Both the position numbers and the translations under genes were made by a program. The notes under the pieces were generated by a model. It was not told the DNA's origin, did not search any database, and was given only the letters and a program-made list of their open reading frames with translations. Below, one piece after another: positions 1-5,520 of a stretch of DNA of 6,042 nt (positions within the stretch are counted from its first letter, which is position 1; the number at the start of each line of letters is the position of its first letter). The stretch is from assembly GCA_964618405.1 (NCBI GenBank), contig CAZUAY010000245.1:1-6042 (forward strand), read 5' to 3'. The stretch is from JBBQIY01 sp964618405 (GTDB lineage Bacteria > Verrucomicrobiota > Kiritimatiellia > RFP12 > UBA3636).

Positions 1-157
1 TTGGAAAACCCGTTCTCCGTTTGCTTCGCTCGTCTGCCGTTCCTGCACAGGCTGGAAGCATCTGCTCCCAGTGGCTCAATCGCTGTGTCTCCAACTCTCT
101 ATGTTTAAAACCGCACCGCGCTTATTGCGACAACTGGGTTGATAGCACAGTATTAAC

Positions 158-1018
158 TCAGAATTTAAACCCGAGGGTGAACAGAGGAATAGCGTTGAGG
201 TTGGGCTGGGGGCGGCGATCACCGCGCACCTCCTCGATCGCTGTATTGAGTCGATCTCGGTTGTAACGGTTCGCCGCATCGATGCCGCCGTAGATGCTGC
301 CGGAATACCAGGTGAACTCGCCTAGGGTTAACAAGGTGAACAAGGCCCATTGATCGTCTTCTGCCGTCTCGACCATGCCCCAGATGAAAAGCCCGTTGAG
401 CAACAGCGAGCGAACAGCATTGCCTGTCTCGCCCGAATAGAGGTAGCCGAGTCCCGGAACGAGGCCAAGCAGTCCGCCAACCCTGGGGCTCTTGTCAGCG
501 CCCGCCGCATAGCGTTCCACCGCCTCCAAGGGTTCGCCAGACAAGCCCGTTCGTGCCCCTTCCACATCGCCACTACGCAATCGCGCGGCAGCCGCACCTC
601 GTGCCGCAAAATCGCGCCACGCCTCGTCGTCAGCCGCGCTCCCCAAACTCTGGAAGTAGAATCCGGCGGTAGCCCAGTCTCGCTCGGCCCATGCCTGTTC
701 AGCACGTAACCATGTAATGGGTGCCGTCAGGTCATCGTTATCCGCATCCTCTGCCCGATCCAGCATCCGCGCTGTCAACGCCCAGTCACGATCGCTTGCA
801 TATTCATGCGCTGCCAGCCAGTACCATCGGCCAACCGTTGAAAGTTTGCTTTCATTCAGTGCCAGACGCCGATATTCTAAAGCCGATAGGTGGTGCTGTC
901 CCTCGCGACCCAGCGCGAGGGCAAGCTCCTTTTCGACATCATTTGTTCCAGCCCGAGCCGATAAACAGACGAGCAATAACAGCGGTAAAATAAGGAAAGA
1001 GTTGAATTGAAAACGCAT
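158..1018 (-). CDS. Secreted TPR-like protein with C-terminal PGLGYLY two-helix membrane domain
   Basis: This 286-residue protein has no function I can name. Residues 1-23 form a clear signal peptide: a hydrophobic LPLLLLV core and an ARA site, with cleavage probably after A23. Residues about 25-165 are Ala/Leu/Trp/Tyr-rich helical pairs resembling degenerate TPR (tetratricopeptide) repeats. Residues about 181-255 form a membrane domain: a Gly-rich turn with PGLGYLY (188-194), a helix around 203-217 and a second around 225-240, then a YSGSIYGG turn and AANRYN. The PGLGxxY turn recalls TM2/DUF5683-type domains, and from memory similar TPR proteins occur beside yidD genes. The C-terminus ends PLFTLGFKF with alternating hydrophobic residues and a final Phe. 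The start ATG overlaps the stop of the YidD-domain gene (TAATG) and has an AAGGAG site 8 nt upstream, so translation is coupled. It is the last gene of the leftward operon. Reading frame and signal peptide are firm; the role is inference. Confidence 0.85.
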   Translation of the reverse strand: MRFQFNSFLILPLLLLVCLSARAGTNDVEKELALALGREGQHHLSALEYRRLALNESKLSTVGRWYWLAAHEYASDRDWALTARMLDRAEDADNDDLTAPITWLRAEQAWAERDWATAGFYFQSLGSAADDEAWRDFAARGAAAARLRSGDVEGARTGLSGEPLEAVERYAAGADKSPRVGGLLGLVPGLGYLYSGETGNAVRSLLLNGLFIWGMVETAEDDQWALFTLLTLGEFTWYSGSIYGGIDAANRYNRDRLNTAIEEVRGDRRPQPNLNAIPLFTLGFKF

Positions 1019-1911
1019 TATCGCTTCTCCTTCATCCAGAAATCGTGATCCGACACGGGATCCGCATATCGAATACGTCCATCCGGCATGACCACGGGCT
1101 TTTCTTTGGCATCATAAACCGAGGGCTCGCGGATGAAACGATCGGCCATCAGCGTAAAGCCCAGCAGACCGTGTGCTTGACAGGACTCCAGCAGATAGGC
1201 CGAGCAACTCGGTTGTAAGTCGCAACGCGATCCGATTGCAGGGGAAATCTGTGCGCGATAGAAACGAACAAGCCAGCGAGCGGGAAGGCGACTCCACGAC
1301 GTGCGCCCTACCGATGTCCGGTTGTGATAGTCTTGCACCACATCGGAAGGCCACGTGCTACTCGTGGTCTGCAAGGTTTGCCAAAGACCCGGATACTGCT
1401 GACGCCAGGCGCGGTGTTCTTGAAAATGAAAGTAGAGGGCGCAACCCGCCTTCCAGAATAGTTCGACATCTTCGGCCCGTGAATAAGCAAAAATGAGCGC
1501 TTCACCCGTCAGTTGTTCATCCTGTGCCGTGCGCGCCAGAGCCAGCTCATACGCGGCTCGGCAGCGCAAATTGATCTCAGAACTTTCGTTCTTCCAGAGC
1601 GCTTCAAGGGTTTGCAGCGCTGGCTCTCGCTCCACGCTTGGCAGACGCAAGACCGACAGAGCGGATAGCAGGCGAGCGCGATCGGCTTCGTCGGGCGTTA
1701 ACGCTGTCGCCAATACCCGACGACTTTCCAGTCCGGCGGCCGCCCATTGACCTTCTGCGAATAATTCGGATGCCAAATCGATTGATCCCGCCGTCAGAAA
1801 ACTAGTGGAGAAGAGCACAAGCCACGTTACCAGCAGGATCTTGCCACACGCCCCTCGTTCCGTATTCGCTCTCACGACTCCCCTTTCTGCGTGCTTCACG
1901 CCTTCACGCAT
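1018..1911 (-). CDS. yidD: Signal-bearing helical-repeat protein with C-terminal YidD domain
   Basis: YidD is a small protein that assists the YidC/Sec insertase in placing proteins in the inner membrane. Here a recognisable YidD domain occupies residues about 209-290 of a 297-residue protein. It has WLVRFYRAQISP (213-224), the paired cysteines of GSRCDLQPSCSAY (C230, C236), HGLLGF (247-252) and a terminal DPV (284-286). The usual RCHP after the helix is replaced by RFIREPS. Canonical YidD is roughly 70-110 residues, so about 200 residues are extra: a basic N-region, a hydrophobic segment (about 25-41, ending LTAG) and Ala/Leu-rich helical repeats (about 43-190). The N-terminus looks like a signal peptide or anchor, which would place the YidD domain in the periplasm. 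The start is uncertain. ATG at 1911 lies 6 nt after the LolA-like stop but has a weak ribosome site; GTG at 1875 follows AAGGGGAG closely and would give a shorter N-region. Confidence 0.88.
   Translation of the reverse strand: MREGVKHAERGVVRANTERGACGKILLVTWLVLFSTSFLTAGSIDLASELFAEGQWAAAGLESRRVLATALTPDEADRARLLSALSVLRLPSVEREPALQTLEALWKNESSEINLRCRAAYELALARTAQDEQLTGEALIFAYSRAEDVELFWKAGCALYFHFQEHRAWRQQYPGLWQTLQTTSSTWPSDVVQDYHNRTSVGRTSWSRLPARWLVRFYRAQISPAIGSRCDLQPSCSAYLLESCQAHGLLGFTLMADRFIREPSVYDAKEKPVVMPDGRIRYADPVSDHDFWMKEKR
1027..1032 (-). promoter_or_regulatory. Ribosome binding site AAGGAG for the TPR/PGLG gene
   Basis: AAGGAG lies inside the 3' end of the YidD-domain gene, 8 nt before the ATG at 1018. 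Together with the TAATG stop/start overlap it fixes the start and indicates translational coupling of the last two genes. Confidence 0.8.
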
Positions 1912-1917
1912 CGCCCA

Positions 1918-2682
1918 TCACTTGACCGGCGGTGGTCCCAACTTGTCGAAAGAATCGACAAATTCGATTCCCTTAAAAAAGGCTTCAGGATTGAACAGCG
2001 AAGCCGGTAGCACGCCGTTGACCTCGAGATTGCCGACGCGGAGTGTCTCGGTGCGGACCTTGCCACGCAGGGTGGCTTGCGTCTTCTGGGTCGTGGCGAT
2101 CCAAACACCGGGTAAAGCCTCCCGATAAGCTAAATAATCGGTGCTCACAATCAAGTTTTGCTGTTTTGACGATTCGAACACTGCTAGCCGCGCCAGTCGT
2201 CCCTGAGCATCGAGCGAAAGCACCGTGAAGGTTTTGCCATTGTCGTACGCCGCCCGCGTGGGATACTCCGTCGTGGCTTCTAATGGTAACTCGGAAACAT
2301 CGGCCAACGATGCGAGCGCCATTTCGGGCGAACCAGGGACACTGCGCAGATTTGCCGACATTTCATCATTGAGCTTCGAGACGGGAACACCGAACCCCTT
2401 GGGCATCCCCTCGATATGCGACCAAAAATTCGTGCCATCGCAAACAATCCGACGTGGCAGAGGAGAAACCGTTTCGACATGCATCCGGTCACCACGCTGA
2501 AAATAGACACGACTCAGCATCCGCGATGCACTCCCCCCTGTCAGAGGCGTGTCGCGGCGAATCTCGCAACTGAGACTTTGAATGGCGTCGTAAGGTGAGC
2601 AAACACGGTTCAGCACTGTCTCAGCTTGTAGCCCAGAAACCATCAAACTCTGCGCGAGCAGAATAGACGCTATTTTTCGCAT
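1918..2682 (-). CDS. LolA/LolB-superfamily periplasmic lipoprotein carrier-like protein
   Basis: This 254-residue protein looks like the LolA/LolB/outer-membrane lipoprotein-sorting superfamily, whose half-open beta-barrels carry lipoproteins or other acylated cargo through the periplasm. Residues 1-20 are a signal peptide (MRKIASILLAQ, ending GLQA before E21). The mature part shows the family pattern: a helix with IQSLSCEIRR, then strands including VYFQRGDRMHVETVSP (59-74), then RRIVCDGTNFWSH (77-89), the usual 'extract the DGxxxW' strand pair. Late strands include TETLRVGNLEVN and the protein ends KLGPPPVK. I prefer the start at 2682 over a longer frame reaching 2736. ATG at 2682 begins an ideal signal peptide and has GAAGGA 10 nt upstream, whereas the longer version would read through a terminator hairpin. 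The YidD-domain gene follows after 6 nt. Remote sequence similarity makes the exact cargo unknown; true LolA function is not shown. Confidence 0.82.
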   Translation of the reverse strand: MRKIASILLAQSLMVSGLQAETVLNRVCSPYDAIQSLSCEIRRDTPLTGGSASRMLSRVYFQRGDRMHVETVSPLPRRIVCDGTNFWSHIEGMPKGFGVPVSKLNDEMSANLRSVPGSPEMALASLADVSELPLEATTEYPTRAAYDNGKTFTVLSLDAQGRLARLAVFESSKQQNLIVSTDYLAYREALPGVWIATTQKTQATLRGKVRTETLRVGNLEVNGVLPASLFNPEAFFKGIEFVDSFDKLGPPPVK

Positions 2683-2692
2683 GATGCGTAAT

Positions 2693-2698
2693 TCCTTC
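2693..2698 (-). promoter_or_regulatory. Ribosome binding site GAAGGA deciding the LolA-like start
   Basis: GAAGGA lies 10 nt upstream of the ATG at 2682. It supports this start, in front of the signal peptide, over the upstream in-frame ATG at 2736, which lies within the right arm of the terminator hairpin region. Confidence 0.7.
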
Positions 2699-2724
2699 GT
2701 ACCTGCATTGGGGAAAAGAAAACA

Positions 2725-2751
2725 GCGACGAGACAAGTCTTGTCTCGCCGC
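2725..2751 (-). terminator. Strong hairpin terminator between the 90-residue gene and the LolA-like gene
   Basis: Read on the minus strand, GCGGCGAGACAAG and CTTGTCTCGTCGC form a 13-position inverted repeat around a single central base (one G-U pair). This gives about 11-12 bp once a loop opens. It is followed on the minus strand by TGTTTTCTTTTC, the pattern of a Rho-independent terminator. The plus-strand reading is followed by ATAATTTTT, so it could act in both directions. No convincing promoter lies between it and the LolA-like start, so the downstream genes probably depend on partial read-through. Confidence 0.75.
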
Positions 2752-2760
2752 ATAATTTTT

Positions 2761-2776
2761 CTAAGCAGAAGCTTAG
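2761..2776 (-). repeat. Short hairpin over the stop codon of the 90-residue gene
   Basis: CTAAGC and GCTTAG form a perfect 6-bp stem with a 4-nt loop. The stop codon (TAA, 2773-2775) lies in one arm. It sits immediately before the larger terminator hairpin and may protect the 3' end of the message; on its own it is too short to be a confident regulatory element. Confidence 0.45.
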
Positions 2777-3045
2777 AAGAAGCTTGCGCCGTACTGCGTG
2801 CGAAGGTCGTCTGTCGTCGTTCCCTGCCAGCCCTGGATGAACGACCAGATATGGCCGAGCAACAAGGCATCGATCCATTCCATGGCGATGACATCCTTGC
2901 CATCGTTGTAAGCGGCCGCTCCGCGCAAACCAAAACAGCAACCATAAAGGCCGCCCATCATGCCACCGCGCCGTGCGGGCGCTGCCATTGACGTTGTCGC
3001 CACCAGTAGAACCAGTGCCACTCCTGCAATCATACTTTTCTTCAT
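2773..3045 (-). CDS. Small secreted Gly-rich protein of unknown function, first gene of envelope operon
   Basis: This is a 90-residue protein with a textbook signal peptide: KK, then IAGVALVLLVATT, and SMA|A cleavage around residues 21-22. The mature form is about 68 residues. It starts PARRGGMMGGLYGCCFGL, with a vicinal Cys pair at 36-37, then RGAAAYNDGKD (41-51), a moderately hydrophobic stretch MEWIDALLLGHIWSFIQGW (55-73), and a conserved-looking tail DDLRTQYGASFF. I recall similar short Gly/Cys proteins ending in 'KYG..(F/Y)(F/Y)' in PVC-group genomes, but no function. The AAAGGGA ribosome site lies 8 nt before the ATG. It is followed by a strong terminator and then, 90 nt on, by the LolA-like gene, so it is probably the most highly expressed gene of the cluster. 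The mature protein could be membrane-associated or a small periplasmic/outer-membrane component; this cannot be decided from sequence. Confidence 0.78.
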   Translation of the reverse strand: MKKSMIAGVALVLLVATTSMAAPARRGGMMGGLYGCCFGLRGAAAYNDGKDVIAMEWIDALLLGHIWSFIQGWQGTTTDDLRTQYGASFF

Positions 3046-3053
3046 GCTATTAT

Positions 3054-3060
3054 TCCCTTT
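3054..3060 (-). promoter_or_regulatory. Ribosome binding site AAAGGGA for the 90-residue gene
   Basis: AAAGGGA lies 8 nt upstream of the ATG at 3045, so it supports this start rather than the internal ATG at residue 5. Confidence 0.7.
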
Positions 3061-3130
3061 ATTCTCGCCATCAGTGACAGCGAGGTTTTACCTTCATTTG
3101 TCTGTCCCGCTTTCGTCGCTAAATCGACCC

Positions 3131-3158
3131 ATTTTACGGTTTTATCAACAACGAACAA
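3131..3158 (-). promoter_or_regulatory. Candidate promoter of the envelope operon
   Basis: On the minus strand, TTGTTC (-35, 3153-3158), a 16-nt gap and TAAAAT (-10, 3131-3136) lie about 85 nt upstream of the 90-residue gene. The -10 matches the sigma-70 consensus at 5 of 6 positions and the -35 at only 3 of 6. It is the best leftward candidate I could find, but AT-rich DNA gives such matches easily. Confidence 0.35.
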
Positions 3159-3318
3159 AACAACTCATTTTTACGTAGACTATTATCGCAAAATTTCTCC
3201 CAGTACACAACATCTGATTTTATACAGGTATCCATGTTCCTCAATACTTGTGCTTGAGTCATCAGAAACTTGACTTGCGTACCGCATCGTATTGATGATC
3301 GAGAGAGATACGGCGACA

Positions 3319-3355
3319 AAGATAAACTAAGATAAACAAGAAAATTGTTTATCTT
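3319..3355. repeat. Perfect 11-bp inverted repeat with an added direct half-copy (operator-like)
   Basis: AAGATAAACAA (3329-3339) and TTGTTTATCTT (3345-3355) are exact inverted copies separated by GAAAA. A further direct copy, AAGATAAAC, lies just upstream at 3319-3327, so the half-site occurs three times in 37 bases. The repeat ends 52 nt before the ATPase start. It could be a repressor or autoregulatory operator, or an RNA hairpin in the leader. It is not followed by a T-tract, so a terminator is less likely. Confidence 0.75.
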
Positions 3356-3382
3356 GCGTCATTTTGGGTGTTTTGATAGACT
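3354..3382 (+). promoter_or_regulatory. Weak candidate promoter of the ATPase/TOPRIM pair
   Basis: TTGCGT (3354-3359), 17 nt, TAGACT (3377-3382). The -35 begins inside the right arm of the inverted repeat, which would suit repression by a protein bound there. Both hexamers are poor matches, so this is only the best-placed candidate. Confidence 0.2.
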
Positions 3383-3407
3383 TTCACATCAAGAAAGAAA
3401 GCTTTAC

Positions 3408-4700
3408 ATGATTTCAAAATTCCATGTCCGCAATTTTCGGTCTATCGTTGACTATACGCTGGACTTTTCGTATGCCGAGGGGAAGGCTCCAGCTCACTTC
3501 GAAACGATGCCTTCCTACCCTTTTCTCCAACCCAAGGGGAACGCCAAGTTGCGTCTCGTTCCGTGCCTCGCCCTGTTCGGAGCAAACGCATCCGGAAAGA
3601 GCAATCTTTTCAGAGCTTTTTATGCGTTGGCGGATATGGTGAAGATACGAAACGCTGTGGTCGCGCACGATCCCAATCAACTCCATCCTTCTCTAAAAAC
3701 CACCCTCTTTTCACTCGATTTTGTCATCGGTCCAGATGAGTATTCGTATCAAATCGAATATAAGGCTATCGGCATCATTTCAGAATCTCTGTCCGTGAAC
3801 GGAAAGAACCTTTATCATATTAGCAATCTGGACGGCTCGTTTCCTGGCATGAAGACAGCGGTCTATACGGAAGCTAAACTCCAGGAGATTCTTCGCGTCG
3901 AGTGTTCGGGTGGAAAGCCAAAATCCGAGGAGCCAAGGCTGACGGTCAACGAAGGCACGGAAAAAACCGCCGCGCAGATAAGTTCCTTCCTTTCCGTCAT
4001 CGGCAGCAACTATGCCGGGCTCAATGCAGAAGTTCTCCAGGCGTATCAGTTCTTCACTCGAGATCTCCTGCTCGTTCCCACCGAAATGCGTTCCCACTTA
4101 CTCAGAACGAATCTCGCCGATCTTGTCTCTATCAAAGGATACAAGTACATGGAGATGGCTCTTGAAGATGTTGGAAAACTGCTGACTAAATTCGATATTG
4201 GCATCAAGCGGCTTTCATTCCAGTCGGATACGTCTTCATCCGATTCCGATTCTGGTGATGACGATCACAGAATCATCGCTGCCCATGTCGACGAGTTTGG
4301 TAAAGAGGTCGATTTTGAATTTGATCAGGAGTCTGATGGAACTCGGGTGCTAAGCGGAATCGCCTGCTTGGTGCTGATAACGCTCGAACTCGGTGGCGTG
4401 CTCGTTGTCGACGAGTTGGATAAATCGTTACACCCCGTTCTCCAGCGTGAGCTCATACGGCTCTTCAAGGACAAGGAGCGGAACCCCAAGCAGGCGCAAC
4501 TCATTTTTACAGCCCACAACACCGATATCTTGGATGGCAACCGATTGCGAATGTCCGAAGTGGGTATTGTGAGCAAGACGCAGAAGAAGGGTACAACCTG
4601 CAAGCGGCTTGTCGAATTCGACGGCATCCGGAATGTCACCAATTTCCGCAAGCAATATCTAGACGGCGCTTTCGACGGCATCCCATTCCCCTACATCTGA
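3408..4700 (+). CDS. AAA/ABC-type ATPase of a two-gene anti-phage module (RloA/AbiLi-like)
   Basis: This 430-residue cytosolic ATPase belongs to the OLD/SMC-like 'ATP-binding protein' group (AAA_15/AAA_21). It opens with the family N-terminus (MISKFHVRNFRSI). Walker A is GANASGKS (58-65), the ABC-signature-like element is ESDGTR (308-313), Walker B/D-loop is VLVVDELDKSLHP (331-343) with catalytic E336, and the switch His is in FTAHNTD (H370). The C-terminus ends FDGIPFPYI, typical of the group. An acidic/Ser stretch (about 273-287) forms a likely flexible insert. I chose ATG at 3408 over an in-frame TTG at 3345 because it gives the family N-terminus and the TTG is inside the inverted repeat. 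In RloA/RloB, AbiL and PARIS systems such ATPases sense phage and control a TOPRIM partner; here that partner follows after 8 nt. The ATPase assignment is firm; the defence role is inferred from pairing. Confidence 0.92.
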   Translation: MISKFHVRNFRSIVDYTLDFSYAEGKAPAHFETMPSYPFLQPKGNAKLRLVPCLALFGANASGKSNLFRAFYALADMVKIRNAVVAHDPNQLHPSLKTTLFSLDFVIGPDEYSYQIEYKAIGIISESLSVNGKNLYHISNLDGSFPGMKTAVYTEAKLQEILRVECSGGKPKSEEPRLTVNEGTEKTAAQISSFLSVIGSNYAGLNAEVLQAYQFFTRDLLLVPTEMRSHLLRTNLADLVSIKGYKYMEMALEDVGKLLTKFDIGIKRLSFQSDTSSSDSDSGDDDHRIIAAHVDEFGKEVDFEFDQESDGTRVLSGIACLVLITLELGGVLVVDELDKSLHPVLQRELIRLFKDKERNPKQAQLIFTAHNTDILDGNRLRMSEVGIVSKTQKKGTTCKRLVEFDGIRNVTNFRKQYLDGAFDGIPFPYI

Positions 4701-4708
4701 TCTGCAAA

Positions 4709-5305
4709 ATGAATAAAATCATACTTGTTGTTTGCGAGGGAAATTCCGAACGGGCCTACCTGCAGGAACTTAACCGATTCCTGCGTGAGAGCGAAATTCC
4801 CCTTGTTTTTAACGTTGAAGTTTCTGCTGGCGGTGATTATCGCTTAGTTGATCTTTGTTTTCGAAGATGTCGAAAGGGAAACCGGACGATGGATATCGTG
4901 GTTTGGGTTGATGACGATATTTACAAGAGGAACGACAAAGGGAATCGCGATAACTACGCAAGAAGGCCCAAAGGAATCCCAGCCTTCAAATTCAATTACG
5001 AAAATTTTGAAGACTTCCTTGTCGTGCATCTGCCCGACGATAGGGTGGAATCTTGGCAGGAAATTTGCAATCACGAGAGGCATTTTACCTCCCCCATGCA
5101 TGCCAACGAATATGTTCCCCTTTTGTTAAAAAACTCCATACTGCCAGGATACAAGAAGTGGACGTTTTCTGAGTGCCTCGTAATTGATCAAGGATCATTA
5201 GACAACTTGGAGCGTCACAACACAGACGCCGCCATCTCGTTTAACAGCGATTTTGCGACTTTCATTATTGAAGCAATTGAAAAAGCAAAACAAAGTATGC
5301 TTTGA
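4709..5305 (+). CDS. TOPRIM-fold RloB/AbiLii-like putative nuclease effector
   Basis: This 198-residue protein resembles the RloB family, a small TOPRIM-type fold paired with AAA ATPases in RloA/RloB and AbiL. Its N-terminus, KIILVVCEGNSERAYLQEL, carries the first acidic motif (E10 and E14). A second acidic cluster, IVVWVDDD (D68-D70), matches the TOPRIM DxD. NYENFEDFLVVHL (96-108) sits where many RloB proteins have NPCFELWLLLH, so the Asn and a central acidic residue are kept but the CFE core is not. The rest is helical (GYKKWTFSE, then a C-terminal helix TFIIEAIEKAKQ). No good ribosome site precedes the ATG, and only 8 nt separate it from the ATPase stop, so its translation probably depends on the upstream gene. 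By family analogy it would cleave nucleic acid, perhaps RNA, once the ATPase releases or activates it. Fold assignment is fairly good; substrate unknown. AriB (DUF4435) is an alternative relative but is usually longer. Confidence 0.82.
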   Translation: MNKIILVVCEGNSERAYLQELNRFLRESEIPLVFNVEVSAGGDYRLVDLCFRRCRKGNRTMDIVVWVDDDIYKRNDKGNRDNYARRPKGIPAFKFNYENFEDFLVVHLPDDRVESWQEICNHERHFTSPMHANEYVPLLLKNSILPGYKKWTFSECLVIDQGSLDNLERHNTDAAISFNSDFATFIIEAIEKAKQSML

Positions 5306-5466
5306 TTTGCTGCTTTCCCGATTCGAATTTTTACGGGTCTGTCATATCAGTCTCGTAAAGAAGAGAACCGAGAGATCCATAGAGATGGCCCCAAAAACGA
5401 CTAGTATGTTGACGGAGCTGGCACTGAAAAACAACGAGTCTAAAACAAAAACAAGAACAAATTGAA

Positions 5467-5495
5467 TTGAATTTACCTTGAAGGTAAAGTATAAA
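5467..5495 (+). promoter_or_regulatory. Good promoter with a palindrome filling its spacer
   Basis: TTGAAT (-35, 5467-5472), a 17-nt spacer and TATAAA (-10, 5490-5495) match sigma-70 at 4 of 6 and 5 of 6 positions. The spacer is almost wholly a perfect palindrome, TTTACCTT-G-AAGGTAAA (5472-5488). The ACCTT/AAGGT arms between -35 and -10 recall operators of MerR-type regulators, though these usually have a longer spacer (19-20 nt). It points at the transposase start 26 nt downstream. Confidence 0.55.
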
Positions 5496-5507
5496 TCATG
5501 CTAAAAC

Positions 5508-5512
5508 AGGAA
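5508..5512 (+). promoter_or_regulatory. Ribosome binding site AGGAA of the transposase remnant
   Basis: AGGAA lies 8 nt before the ATG at 5521. With the upstream promoter it shows that the original 5' end of the transposase gene is preserved. Confidence 0.6.
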
Positions 5513-5520
5513 CTCGTCAG

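Larger units (their letters stand above)
3046..3407. other. AT-rich divergent intergenic region
   Basis: This is the 360-base gap between the leftward envelope operon and the rightward ATPase gene. It holds the leftward ribosome site and a candidate leftward promoter, and an inverted repeat close to the ATPase start. The middle (about 3165-3315) is AT-rich and shows nothing I can name. A 61-codon minus-strand frame there has no recognisable features and no signal peptide. Confidence 0.8.

Noticed and set aside
1..157. Possible dispersed repeat (GCACAGGCTGGAAGC near 46-60) or terminator after the leftward operon
   Set aside because: The motif recalls repeats I have seen in PVC-group DNA, but only one copy is present, and no stem with a T-tract is convincing on the minus strand.
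76..279. Short frames on both strands at the left edge
   Set aside because: They overlap the 3' end of the TPR/PGLG gene in other frames and show no recognisable protein features.
2683..2736. An 18-residue N-terminal extension of the LolA-like protein
   Set aside because: It would place the start inside the terminator hairpin and put a non-signal sequence ahead of a good signal peptide.
3134..3319. A 61-codon minus-strand frame in the intergenic region
   Set aside because: It overlaps the candidate promoter, has no good ribosome site and shows no domain or signal features.
3345..3407. A 21-residue N-terminal extension of the ATPase from TTG
   Set aside because: The TTG is the first base triplet of the inverted-repeat arm, and the family N-terminus begins at the ATG at 3408.
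5293..5338. Terminator after the TOPRIM gene (CAAAG-TATG-CTTTG and CCCG...CGGG stems)
   Set aside because: The stems are only 4-5 bp, one lies in the coding end, and no good T-tract follows.
5385..5465. A 26-codon plus-strand frame starting MAPKTTSMLTELALKNN as a possible third gene of the defence operon
   Set aside because: No clear ribosome site, low-complexity Lys/Thr/Asn end and no recognisable motif; too short to support.
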